Part shown: positions 46,522 through 58,145 of the stretch, in pieces
Layout: each line of letters begins with the position of its first letter
Numbering within the stretch: the stretch's first letter is position 1
Assembly: GCA_031308135.1 (NCBI GenBank)
Contig: JAHLJT010009436.1
Coordinates: 159,197,302 to 159,261,301 of the forward strand
Length of the DNA stretch: 64,000 bases
From: Acheta domesticus
Taxonomy: Eukaryota > Arthropoda > Insecta > Orthoptera > Gryllidae
Direction of reading: 5' to 3'
The notes under the pieces: generated by a model
Told to the model about the DNA's origin: nothing
What the model saw: the letters and a program-made list of their open reading frames with translations, nothing else
The model's database searches: none
Position numbers and translations under genes: made by a program

Positions 46522-49500
46522 TCAGATGTTTTCTTGCAGTTGCAAAATTTCTCCAGCTTTCTGCCAATTTTTTGTGACTACACCATTTACGGACACTACC
46601 ACAGGAACTATTTCTACTCTTCGCAGTCTGTACATATCCTTTAATTCGACAGCCAGTGGTTGATATTTTCGTTTTTTCTCTGCTAATGTCGATATTAATT
46701 TTTCATCCGAAGGAAGTGCTACATCGACAATCATCACTGTTTTTGCTGTTTTATCAAACAGAACAATGTCAGGTCTGTTTGCTTCAACCGTCCTGTCAGT
46801 TATAATTGTCGTGTCCCACAAAATTCGTGCCTGATGGTTGTTGATGACTTGCTCAGGCTTACATTTATAATAAGGCTGTTCCTGTTCAGCTACATGGAAT
46901 TTCTTAGCAAGCACTTGGTGAACTACTTTCGCTACATTATTATGCCGTTGCAAGTATTCGGTCTGAGCCAAGAATGGGCAACCACTGCATATATGCTGGA
47001 TAGACTCATTGGTACTTTTACACAATCGGCATATGCTATCAATCTGTTGGCCCAAGATATATGTTTGATAAGCTCTGGTCTTTATCACCTGGTCTTGAAT
47101 GGAGAAAAGGAAACCCTCAGTTTCACCATAGATTCCCGCTGTTCGCAGCCATTCTGTGGACCATCTCAGATCAATTTCATCAGATGTTAACGTTGCTCTA
47201 AACCGGCCATGCAGTTCCCTCGTCTTCCAGATTCGATCATCCCTTGTCAAGTGAAGGAACTCTCTGTTCTCTTGGGCTAAACTTAATGGACTGATATTTT
47301 TATCTTGAGTGCAAATTGCATTATGGATTGGGGTGTCCATTGAAAGAAAATAATGACGGAGTTTTTCTTCTTGCTGACGACACAGTGTTTGTAAATTAAG
47401 CAATTCTCTGCCTGCATCGTTTCGAGATAGATATAACCTTTGTGTCGAACTATGAGGATGGTGATGTCGATGCTTGGTGAGTATCGTTCTCAGTTTTCTG
47501 TCAAAGGCTTGGAGAGCGGTATCCGTCCATTTTATCACTCCAAAGGTGTAAGTAGCTACGGGGATAGCCCATGCATTGATTGCAGAAATTTTATTTCTTG
47601 AGTTGATATTCGTCTCACAGATCTTATTAACTCTTGCTACCACTTTCTTTTGTATTCTATTTCTGGCATTGAGTCAGATATTTCCAGTGGTTGCAACATC
47701 CCTAGATATTTGTAAGAGTCTTCGTTTCCAAAGTTTTGAATGATAGTGTCCCTGGAGAGTTGTAATTCTCCTTCCTGATTTTGGACTTTTCCACGTTTTA
47801 CATGTAACGTCGCACATTTCTCCAAACCAAATTCCATGCAGATATCTTTGCTGAAGGTTTGTACAATCATCATTTGACTCTGTAGCTGACTTTTATTAGA
47901 TGCATATAGCTTAAGGTCATCCATATAAAACTATTGTGATATACGAACATCTGGGTTTCTCTTTATACAGTATTCATATCCGGTTACTCTCATCATTCCA
48001 CTCAGCGGAATTAGAGAGAAACAGAACCAAAGAGGGCTTAAGCTGTCACCCTGAAACATACCTCGCCGAATCCTAATTTCTCTGGTCACATAGGAGTAAC
48101 GACCTTGCCTAACATGTAAAGAAGTCTTCCATTCAGACATACAGAGAGAAAATTTATTATTGCTGGGTCAGTCTTATAGATATCAAGGATACACAGAAGC
48201 CATGAATGAGGCACAGAATCAAATGCCTTTTTATAATCCACCCAACCCACAGATATATCATGAAGTCTTTTGCGGACTTGTTGTGTAACCACACTATCTA
48301 TAACTAATAGTTCTTTACATCCTGTGGTGCCCTTTCTACAGCCATTTTGCTCATGAGGTAAAAGATTTTGGTCTACAAGATGTTCATTAATTTTAGAAAA
48401 TATAACAGCAGTCAAAATTTTATATAATGTTGACAAGCATGTAATTGGCCGATAGTTCTTGGGTTGAAGACTATCTCCTGGTTTGTCCATCATAGATGTT
48501 TTACCCATCAAAAAAGATTTAGGGAAATTGGATGGATATTTCAAGGCATCGTTAAAAAATCTAGGTATGTGTGAATGGAGAGCCGTAAAGTATTTCCACC
48601 AAACATTATGAATTCCATCTAGACCAGGAGCCTTCGAATTCTGTGTCTTCTTGATGACTGCTCTCACATCGTAATCACATCTCACTTCGGTAATCGTTAC
48701 TGTTGGCATTTCGTTTACATATTGGCACGCTTCGATTTCATTATGAAGCCAGTATGCTTGCTCATTGTGTTGACGAGGTACTGCCCATATTTCGGACCAG
48801 AATTGAACCATATCATTCTCACTCGGTGGTTGACCTTTTAGTTCTTCCCCATCGCCAGCTTCCAGTTGTCTGTAGAATTTCTTCTGATTGGCTGCAAACA
48901 TTGATTCCTGTTGACGTTTTTTTGATGCTTCGCTGTACCGTCTGATCCTCGCTCCTAGAGCCGCAATTCTCTGTTTAAATCTCTCTTCGTCTTCTTTCAA
49001 CTTTTGATCTAGGTTTTTGGATTTCATTTTAACTTTCAGCCTCCTAGCTGTTGTCTTAATTCCCGTTTTCACTTTCTTGGGAATGTCTCCCTTCTTTGCA
49101 AAATACTGGGTTAAATGACCAATGTCTCTTCTAGCCTTATTGATTTTGTCCTGGATTCGTTTCTTCCATAATGGCATTTTGTCCGATTTAGATGCGGAAG
49201 CAGTTACCGACATTTTGTTGTTATTTTCGATATCTCTCCCCATACTCATACAAACGGCTAAGGCAGAACTAGGCACTTCTCCAGCTAGTTCTTCCAGAGA
49301 ATTAGGTGTGCGGGTTAGGTCTTCTAAGATGATATTCATTACTCTACAAGCATCGTAAAACTTCTTATTACCAGTGATTTTTGGTATACGCGGTGGAAGA
49401 TCAAGGGGTGTACCTTGATACAGAATATTATACTTCTGATAATTTTCTCTCAGATTACTGGCGAAAACTTCCTCATCATGTCCTGGTGCTACTTGCTGGA

Positions 49501-49972
49501 TTTCAACTTCAGGTTCCTCCTCCGAGTGATCTCCCTCTTGTTCCTCAGCCTGGGCTTCAGTTTGCTGTGTCACATTCCCCTGTATTTCCATGCTCACTTG
49601 CTGTTTTATCAGCTCCAGTTCAGCAGATGACAATGCATTTCTTCTTCGAATAGAATTCAATTGACTACATATTCGTTGCTGATCCAGGGTGCTTCTGGGA
49701 TACATTTTCTTCCACTCGGCGTGCATCCTTGCTCTGTATCCTTCCACTCTTGTACTTCGATAATACGCACGCATTACAGAGATATTCATCTCTTTCGACC
49801 ATTTCATGCGTTGGCCACACTGACTTGAAGCGGCGGAGGACGTTGCAAATGGCACTGTCCTCAAGCCACTTTGTCTTGAGACAGATGGAACTGTATTCTT
49901 TGCGGTCGCCATGAGTGGCGCGGCACCGCGCCTGGCATCATCTGTACCAGGTCCACCGCTATCCACTGACAC
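46522..49972 (-). pseudogene. LINE copy B: RT/endonuclease ORF, broken
   Basis: The pieces are 49972-48086 (N-terminal region and first half of RT, including VGWVDYKKAFDSVPHSW), 48140-47931 (motif B, RRGMFQGDSLSP), 47924-47637 (YMDD reads MDDLKLYA directly after a TAG) and 47643-46522. The last piece holds the thumb, CCHC knuckle CRLCKSTNESIQHICSGC and endonuclease RPDIVLFDK...IVDVALP. In 49972-48086 the Trp-rich N-terminal segment and the RT share one frame, which is the evidence that copy A's two ORFs were once one. Confidence 0.88.
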
Positions 49973-50459
49973 AGGTCACACATTTGACACAGACGGCCCG
50001 GTGTCAGAACTTTCTGCGCGGTCCTGCAAAGACCGATCGCCCGCGACTCTATTTCTCAATATTCGTCCACTCATTTTGGGCTGTTGCATTTTAGAGCTAC
50101 TGCCAGCATTTCTACAGCCACCCCTAACATGGGAAACAGACGCTGTCGGAGTACCGCCCTTAACATGGGGAACTGACATGTCCAGTTTTGTTGTTTCTTA
50201 TTCGGGGTATCCTCCACTAGACAGGCTGGCTCCCCTCCCGCCTTTAGAGCCCTGTCTGCCCCTCTCCGCCATCTCTGCAGCTGAAGATCTTCTTAGCGTG
50301 GTCCTCTTCTGGAGTTTCCTTCTTTGGTCCTCTTCTTGGCGTCGAGGTCCTCTTCTGGAGTACTTCTTTGTCTGACCCCTCTCCTTCGACCTGTCCGGCT
50401 TGGGAGACCCTACCAGTAGCTACGATACCGCCGGCATAGCTCTCAGGGTCACGGGGGTA

Positions 50460-50506
50460 CTCAAGCTCCATCACCAACGTCAAGGTCATGTACTCCCTAG
50501 ATGGAG
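50460..50506 (-). promoter_or_regulatory. Structured 5' terminus of LINE copy B
   Basis: CTCCATC (50506-50500) pairs with GATGGAG (50472-50466), covarying with copy A. A distal GTACTCC (50363-50357) could pair with GGGAGTAC near the start. The flank changes from AAC/AAT repeats to CTCC at exactly the same base as in copy A. Confidence 0.45.
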
Positions 50507-50512
50507 TTGTTG

Positions 50513-50514
<2 letters not shown>

Positions 50515-50553
<39 letters not shown>
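50515..50553. repeat. (ATT)n microsatellite between LINE copies B and C
   Basis: Trinucleotide tract, with GTT units on the copy-B side. Confidence 0.95.
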
Positions 50554-50555
<2 letters not shown>

Positions 50556-51236
50556 ATTACATCACGACTAAAGATGTTATGAGTCGGCTGAATATAAAAT
50601 CTACTGCAGGTTGCAACCAGCTACTTAAGGAGCAGATCCGGTGACTATCAGTGCCTCTACAATACTTTACGCAAAATGTGGGCTGTTACAAATAAAGCTA
50701 TTTCTTGCACTTCCCAGTCTTTTGAATTACCTGGGAGTTTAGACAAGTTCTTACACAAATTTTGCGGAACAAATCCCAGAGCTCCGATAACTATCGGGAC
50801 GACCTGTGCTTTTACGCCCCACATTCGGCTGATCTCGATTTCCAAACTCTTGTATTTAAGACGTTTCTCTGCCTCCTTGGTAACGACGTTTTGATCGCAA
50901 GGTACAGCAACATCGATAAGTAAACACGATTTTTTCGCCAAATCCCGGATAACTATATCCGGTTTGTTTGCCGCTATCGTGCGATCTGTTTGAATTTGTT
51001 GGTCGTACAATATCGTACACAATCCAACAGACGTCACCGGTTTCGGTGAGTGTTCGTACCACTTGGGGCATGTGTTTGGAACTTCGAGGGCGGTACAGAT
51101 CTGCCAGTGGAGGTAGCTACACACCCTGTCATGTCTTTTCAGGTATTCCGTCTTTGCTAGGATTGGACAAGCTGAGACAATATGATCAATGGTTTCTACT
51201 TGCTCCAGGCAAATGCGGCATTTATCATCTTGGGAA

Positions 51237-51237
<1 letters not shown>
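50554..51237 (-). mobile_element. 5'-truncated Dong/R4-type LINE, copy C
   Basis: 0.68-kb 3' fragment nearly identical in sequence to the end of copy A. It retains the CCHC knuckle (CRICLEQVETIDHIVSACP) and endonuclease (KPDIVIRDL...IDVAVPCD) in an open frame (51277-50657). The 5' junction falls at the point matching about 42815 of copy A and abuts a second (ATT)n tract. It is a young truncated insertion of the copy-A subfamily into the same microsatellite cluster. Confidence 0.92.
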
Positions 51238-51274
<37 letters not shown>

Positions 51275-51289
51275 CATTATTATTATTAT
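51238..51289. repeat. (ATT)n microsatellite, distal flank of LINE stack
   Basis: ATT units with one CAT interruption, beyond the truncated 5' end of copy C. Confidence 0.95.
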
Positions 51290-51840
51290 GTAATGTTAAT
51301 GTTAATTAGGAAGATTGATCAGTAAAGTAGTTAATAAGTAAGATTAACATTACAATGAGTTCCCAAACAACTCATATTTACAACTGCTTCTGTATTAAAA
51401 ATGGATATTTGTTAGTATTTTGTTATTTTCCAAATACATTTGTAATAAAATAAATATTAAAATTAGTGACTATCAAAAGGCCTGAATTAGAATGCTTAGG
51501 TTGAGAAAAAAAATTGGCTGGTTGGAAAGGCTTTTGCAGGTTCATGTAGTATTATAATATTCCTTAGCCGTTACAAATTATGCGAGAAAGTATGTGCTAT
51601 TGTGGCTCTAATGTTTAATAGACAGATGCGTCTATGACTCAATACCCTATTACCTGACCTGTCCGAGTGTCACCAGGTTCAAACAGGCATGATTAATTTT
51701 CAATCAAATCAATTTTATTGTTGTACGGCCATTTTCTTCATATTACACTATCCGGTATGATCCAGAAACAACAGTAATAATCTAAAATCATTCTGTTCTG
51801 CTATTTCCATAAATCTGTTACAAGAACATTTACCTTCCAG

Positions 51841-51972
51841 ATCGGTTTACCTGCAAAGTCTAGCGTTAGTGGAGGGATGATGCTTGTAGTTCCGAGTGTC
51901 ATGGGAATAGGTCTGTGGTCACCTCCTCTTGATCGACTTGGGAACAGTTGTCGATGTTTACGTTTCTGCGAG
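51841..51972 (+). CDS. GLS: Glutaminase-like protein (right paralogue), exon 9
   Basis: 132 nt, phase 0; acceptor TTTACCTTCCAG, donor GTAAGTC. It encodes [20 protein letters not shown], then [20 protein letters not shown] and RFCE. It matches the last active-site strand of glutaminase (human VGLPAKSGVAGG). The Val corresponding to KGA Val484 is kept; the preceding Gly483 is Ser here, next to the active site. It lies 0.55 kb beyond the LINE stack. Confidence 0.95.
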
Positions 51973-52289
51973 GTAAGTCAAAATATCATCTCAATGCTTA
52001 TCAACAAGAACATTGTAGAAAGGAACCAGACTACTTGAGGGAAATTCCAAATTGAGTTGGCGTGTAGAAGGTGGAGTGTCCGGAGAAGAAGTGTTGACGA
52101 GGTCTGAAAATTCGGCTGATATAATGTTACTGACCGGTTAATAATTGGTTAATGTTAATGACAATATAATATTAATGTCTTTCCCGTATTTTTACTACCT
52201 CGCCTACGTACGTATGCGCGGAGTAATAGACACGGCATAAGGAAAAGGCATGTGAAGCGGAAAATCGATGCCAGATTTTAACGGAAATA

Positions 52290-52347
52290 CCATGGTGGAA
52301 ATAACATAAACAATATTATAACAACCATGGTGTTATTTCCACCATGG
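52290..52347. repeat. Inverted repeat with 16-bp perfect arms
   Basis: CCATGGTGGAAATAAC (52290-52305) and its exact complement GTTATTTCCACCATGG (52332-52347) around a 26-nt centre. Confidence 0.9.
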
Positions 52348-52478
52348 GAAATACTCTTTTTGGGGTTCCTAATGCAGAAAAAGTGTATGTCTGTGTTTAA
52401 AATTTCAAAATTACTTCAATCTGCATTACTTCATGTAATGTATACGAAAAATAGAATATATATATATATATATATATA

Positions 52479-52529
<51 letters not shown>

Positions 52530-52889
52530 TCCCGAACAATGTGAATATTCCCCGACCGATCTCGCCCAACTCGAGGCCCTTAGGAAGTTTTTCAAAATGA
52601 ACTAAAAATGGCTGCGATTTCTATTTTTTGTATGCATTGCACGAAGTAATGCAGATTGTTTATTTAATTTTCAAACCATTGTCTGGGGGCATGTCCTCTT
52701 TTTGTGCTAATTTAGCAACCGCGCGAAATACCTTTCACTACTAGCGTGGGGCAAAGCGTTTATTTTAGTTGGAAGAAGGGTTCTATCCTTGGGCAATTAT
52801 TCATTCTCGTTGCATTCATCCTCATAAGAACTCACATTAAGGAAAGAAGAATCGCCAAACTTCCTATTTTAGGACCTTCACATTTTTAC

Positions 52890-52934
<45 letters not shown>

Positions 52935-52952
52935 TATATGTATATATGTATG

Positions 52953-52963
52953 GGTGTATTACC

Positions 52964-53019
<56 letters not shown>

Positions 53020-53030
53020 GGTAATACACC
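52953..53030. repeat. 78-bp perfect palindrome centred on (TA)27
   Basis: GGTGTATTACCG (52953-52964), then 54 nt of alternating TA, then CGGTAATACACC (53019-53030). The outer arms are exact reverse complements, so the whole block can extrude as a cruciform. Confidence 0.92.
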
Positions 53031-54451
53031 TTGAATAGGGAAAGTTATATATTGCTACAGAAAATTTATTTCGATATTTTAACGGAAATACACGTTTTGG
53101 GGTCCCCTGATACCGAAAAAGTGTTGCTTTTATTTAACGTCCGTCCGTCAGTCTGTGAACACAACTAGCGCCTAAACCGTAAGTACTATTTCTTCCAAAA
53201 TCGATATTAGCCAGTACATCTGGCTCCACTCAAGGCGCAGCGATTTTGAAAAAAACTTTCTCTAAAATTTGGGGATACCTACTAAGCCCCCGGGACATTT
53301 TCAAAAAATTTCTCAATAATCGGCTCCAAATTTTTTCTTTAAATTTCTTATAAGAATGGAGTAAAATACACTTGTAAAGGTGGCATAGATACGATTTTCT
53401 CGGTAATTAATTTTCGAATATTGCAAAAGTTTGAATTCTTTTGGCCTCTTCCTACAACTAGAAAATTTAGGATAGAAATGTTTCTTCCCAATAAAATTTG
53501 TTCTTCATAGTGAGTTCTTTCATTGTCACGCACATTTTTTGAATATTTTAGTGATTTTCGCGCAATACTTGCAATTTTAAAAAGTTTCAAAAACAAAGAT
53601 TGTCTCAAAAACGGCATCTTGTTGTTGTCTTCTTCTTGTCTTGTTGGAAAAAATGTTTCTTTAAACTTTTGGTAGGGATAGTGCTAATGTAGTTTTTTGA
53701 CAAAACTTAATTTTTTTACTTATCTCTCACGTCCTTACTATTTCAATTAGCGGCGATTTGTTCACATTTTTATATTTGTGAGTACATGTGCTTTAAATAA
53801 TGTCATATAAAGTTACTCGAAAACGCAACTGTAAAAAATCGTAGCTCAGATTTCCGCATTTTCAGAAACGCTCAAACGCCATTTTCTCATCTCCAATTAT
53901 CTCTCCAAACTTTTCGAACGGATGCTAATTGCATTCTTGAATATGAAGTAAATTTTATTTTTGGATATTTTTGTTGTTTTTTTTCATTACACAAATGTAT
54001 TTTTTGAAAGATCTCTCACACCGTTAATATGCATATTTCCAGCAATTTATAAACACTATTGTATATGTGAGTGTTTGTGCTTCAAATGACTTCCAGGGAA
54101 GTTTTTCGAAAACTCAAAAAATTTCTGTGAAAGAGAGCTTCAAATTTCGCATTTACAGTAGCGTTTATACGCCATTTTCTTAAAAACGGCTCAAAATTTC
54201 TCAAACAAAATTTCCATTTAGGACGAGGTTTTACTGTTCTTTAATATTATTAAAATAATATTTCCTTTGTACTATTAGGAAACCGAAAAATTAAGAAAAT
54301 GTCAAAAGAAAGTTCTGTGGGCGGCGACAGATGGTAGCTGGCAAGAGTATGTGGCAATTCCGAATAGCTAGCCGAGAGTAAAGGAAATAGCAAACTAACA
54401 CGGGAAAGTCTGTGCCATTCTGTAACACCACGGTCATTCATTATTTTAAAT

Positions 54452-54801
54452 CGGGGTGTCCTCCCAGGGCCTAAAGGGCCACAACTAAAACCTTTCATAT
54501 TGTTGCGGGCCACATTTTCATTGATTGGACCTCCCCCCCCCATGCGTGATATCAGGATGACCAACCATGCGTGATATTAGGATGTATCATGCATGACGCT
54601 GAGAAATACATGGGATGATTTTAAAGTTATGAATTTAGTGGAAAAAATCCGTAGATCTAAACTTACCATATTTTTACACTGAAGGGGGTGTTGACCCCGT
54701 CAGGGTACGTGTTCTAGGACCACATGACATTTTCACTTTTGACTAGCACCCTTTTGCGAGCCACAGTAAATGGCGTCGCGGGCCACCAGTTGGCAACACT
54801 G
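54452..54801. repeat. Possible hAT-type non-autonomous element
   Basis: Starts near GGGGTGTCCTCCCAGGGCC with GCGGGCCACATTTTC downstream, and ends GCGGGCCACCAGTTGGCAAC, then ACTG. Both termini resemble Charlie-like hAT ends (CAGGGGTGTCC..., GGGCCAC). The terminal repeats do not match exactly and no 8-bp duplication was confirmed. Confidence 0.35.
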
Positions 54802-55790
54802 TTGTCGGTCACAGTCACCCTTGTCTGAAGAAGACTTCTTGCACGCCGGCTGCGCTAATCGGTAGTTTTCCGTGATTCCCAATGAGTCCATGGAGCAGTA
54901 CCCAACAAACGGGCACGGACACGCGAAATGTTCCGTTCTCTTGTCCTACCCACATCCCTTACTATGCACACGTACGTGCACTACAGTACCACACTTGTCA
55001 TTAGTTGAGATGAGATCAGCCGCCAGCTTAGAGTTTGTCGCGGCTGAGACGGTGCCTCGCCGAAGGAACCTTGACGGTAATTTCAACGCAAGCAGACGCG
55101 CAGGTAGCGCCGGATCATACTACCTAATGGGGGAGAAGCACTGCCACTTCGAGGCTAAATACATACACACAAACGGCACTAGTGGCAAGTAGAAGTTGAC
55201 GTGCCCGGAAACATCAATCAATGTACTACTTAATAATATTTTATAAATATTTGAATTAATTTTGTTAAGGTTTTCTTATTTGTTGAATTTATTATATAAA
55301 TAATGAGTTTTGCGGTTTCACGAGATAACATTCTGATTTCTCTCTGAGACAGTTTTCATTAAATAATAATTATTGTTACGTTGAGGTTAATAAATCCGTC
55401 ATAACCATCCACCACAACTTTAATAACAGGGTTTTGTTTCCAGAGCAAACAGAACAGAATCGCAGAAAGACACGTTTTGTTGGATCGCTCGTGACTCAGA
55501 CTACTCCACCCTTCTCGTCCTGCCTCGCTCCGTCCGAAAGGAGTTCGGCCTGTGAGTCGCATGTTTGACCGCCATGAGCCTTGAATGGGAAAAGCACAAA
55601 AACAGGAAAGTTTCTGCAGCTTGCAACCTGACGCTCATGTTCTCCTTGCCCGTCTCAACATGCCAGCTACAGCTGTATCTTGGCTAGTGGCAAACATGCA
55701 TGGTGTGCAAATTACCATAACAAGAGCAGGTGCTCCCAGGCAAGGATTGCGCGATAAAATAAAGATCTCGTTGTACAGAGAAAGTTATGT
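54802..55790. other. Intron 9 segment, no gene recognised
   Basis: Two modest open frames (54872-55192 and 55585-55845, plus strand) have no recognisable domain and no family resemblance. Confidence 0.4.
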
Positions 55791-58145
55791 AAAGGTTTCT
55801 TTAAATTTTGAGTGTTCTTTATATGAAGGCTTTGGGTCATTTTGAAACTTGTGAAAAACTGCTCCCCTTTTTTCTTTTCTTACAGAAAATTAATCACTAT
55901 TGATGGCATTATTATATATTACAATGTGATTGTATTGTACATTATTGATGGCAATTATTATGCAATCGATGGCACAGATTTGATTTTCACTATTACTCCT
56001 GAATGTTTGAAGCTTACAAAATTTTGACATTTTGTTGAACCCCTCGTACGACTACATTATGAAAGATGGAGCTTTTTCTTGAGCTGATTTTTTTCTGCAC
56101 AATTAATTCTTTAATTAATGTCTAGCATATTTCTTCAGTGTACTGGGCATGTTCACACAATTTTGACTGAAATAAGGCAAAAGTACCATATCATTCTCAA
56201 AAATGACTTCAAATTCTTACTTTGAACTTTTTGTACGGATAGTGGAAATAGTATTTAGTATGCCCTAAATACCGTGATATAAACTTCATTTTGATGTATC
56301 ATTTTGATATTTCAAAAATTAGACCAGTATAAATTGTTTAATATCTCTCACCTTGTTAGTGCACTGCTTTTTGCGAAAATTGCAACACCCAGAAAAAATG
56401 GCCGGAATTACTTAAAAATCGGTGGATGTGTAAAATAGTGTATCCGTAGGAAGTGATTAAATTTGCATAGATATGGCGAGCACGTTGGCCTAGCAGCGTC
56501 CTCTTTTGTGTGACAGTTCAGGTCAGTGTTACGCCACACCTAGGCGGTGGAGAGTCGTCAAGCAACGCGCAAGCGTGCAAGCAGGTACCAGTATGCCTCT
56601 TCGACGCCAAAGGACGCACTTTCAGCATCTGCGTTAGTTCGAACGGGGCGGAATGATCGGTCTCCGAGAATTGGATTACCGTGACATTGCAGCTCGAACG
56701 GGGCGCTCTTCTACGACAGTGATGCTTGTGTGGAACCACTGGGTAGAGGAGGACAGCGACGAGCGGGTTCAGGACCACGCAATGTGACCACAGAGCGAAA
56801 TGATCGCCATCTTGTCCTCATGGCCGTAACCGACAGAACGGTGTCGTCCACAGTGTTCACTCGACTTTGGAGCATTACAACGGGTGTGGACATGTCTGCG
56901 TCGACGGTCCGACGCCGTCTGCTGAGGGCTGGACTGGTAGCACGCATACCACTGCGTCGGATTCCTTTGTCCAGAAGCCACAAACGCCTCAGACAGTAAT
57001 GGGCACGTGAACGTGTTCACTGGAGTGCTGAGTGGCAAAAAGGGATTTTTTTCGGACGAGTCCCGCTTTAATTTGTGGTACAGAGATGGCCACGCACGTG
57101 TTCGACGATACCGTGGTGATCGTAATCTGCCAGTCTGCAGAATCCGCGCCATAGCGAACAAACGCCACATGTGATGGTTTGGGGCGCCATTGGCTACAAT
57201 ATGCGATCTCGCTCATACTTGTTGAGAGCAATCTAAACAGCAACCGCTGGTTTTAGAGCCCGATGTGCTGCCCCTCCTGCAAACCGCTTCATGTGCCATA
57301 TTTCAGCAGGACAATGCCCGACTTCATGTGGCGAGGAATGTGCAAGCTTTCTGCAAAGAACGACGGACACCGCTGCTTCCCTGGCTCGCACGTTCGTCTG
57401 ACATGTCGCTCCCATCGAACATGTTTGGGATATGATTGGTCGGCCACTTGTTCGTTCTGGTCTTTCTGCAGCCATTGACAAAGCTTTGTGGTCACGCATA
57501 GAAACCGCGTGGCAGTGTGTTCCCCAGGAGCATACCCAGGCTCTCTTTCAATTCATGCTGCGACGTCTAGAGGCTCTGATGGCAGCGCGTGGCTTCTTCA
57601 CACAGTACTAAATTCTCAAGTTCAAAATGCAAGAACAATTTTGTTATGCTAATCATTTATATATTGTGATATTTCTAATCTGTGCAATAAATTTTATTGT
57701 AATAATATATCTCCTTCATTTTTTGTTGCAATTTTCACAAATATTAGGGTATTTACATTACGAACCTTTTTATACAGTATTGGTGAGTTTAGGTTTAATT
57801 GTAATGATCTTTCGAAAACTGAAAAGTAAGTGAAACTGAGCTCAAAATTATTCATTTTTAGAAACGCATAAACGACAATTTTTCAAAAACTGCTCCATTT
57901 TTGACAACGAAAATTTTCATGTAGATCAATTTTGATATAGGATCCTTCTATAACATTCTTAAATACATTTTTCAAATTCTACAATTACAGGTCAGAAAAT
58001 TTGAGAAAATGTGAGAAACCTGTCTTTTGGGCACCAATAGGTACCCTCTAGGAGAGGTTGGAGCAATACCCAAAAGCTAGTCCAAAGGAAAGAGTCTAAG
58101 AGTTTAACTGGTTCTAGAGAGTCAGTGCCATTCTGTAGCATTACA
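55790..58145 (+). repeat. Interspersed repeat X interrupted by a Tc1-like element
   Basis: Repeat-X modules occur on both sides of the Tc1-like element at 56370-57745. The right part ends with GTGCCATTCTGTAGCATTAC (about 58130), the family's end B. This orders the events: repeat X first, Tc1 later. Confidence 0.55.
56370..57745 (+). mobile_element. Tc1/mariner-type element, decayed, with both ends
   Basis: 1.4 kb between inverted termini GCGAAAATTGCAACACCC (about 56377) and the complement of GTGAAAATTGCAACAAAA (about 57720-57740). The plus-strand transposase relic begins near 56640 with ERGGMIGLRELDYRDIAART then GRSSTTV (helix-turn-helix), continues with SASTVRRRLLRAGLVAR, and ends LEALMAARGFFTQY before a stop at 57611. 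Multiple frameshifts and stops make it inactive. Confidence 0.8.

Larger units (their letters stand above)
46261..50506 (-). mobile_element. Full-length but broken Dong/R4-type LINE, copy B
   Basis: Related but clearly different subfamily from copy A, 4.2 kb, same orientation and flanked by (ATT)n. The 5' leader (about 0.53 kb) ends at the same CTCCA(T/C)C terminus as copy A. The coding region is interrupted: a frameshift near 48.1 kb, a nonsense TAG just before YMDD (47931) and a frameshift near 47.64 kb. Both ends are complete, so it inserted as a full-length copy and decayed in place. Confidence 0.9.
52160..54435 (+). repeat. Interspersed repeat X, long copy with (TA)n tracts
   Basis: Begins CTTTCCCGTATTTTTACTAC (52182) and ends GGGAAAGTCTGTGCCATTCT, then GTAACACCAC (about 54433). 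A second end-A-like start at 53030-53110 suggests one copy nested in another. The interior shows degenerate modules with TTAAGAAAACGGC / CTCAAACGCCATTTTCT. (TA)n tracts lie at 52456-52526, 52892-52940 and 52965-53018. No coding frame. Confidence 0.65.

Noticed and set aside
42102..51289. Regularly spaced (ATT)n tracts considered as a CRISPR-like or satellite array
   Set aside because: The spacing is set by LINE insertions of different lengths and the repeats are plain microsatellites in a eukaryotic genome.
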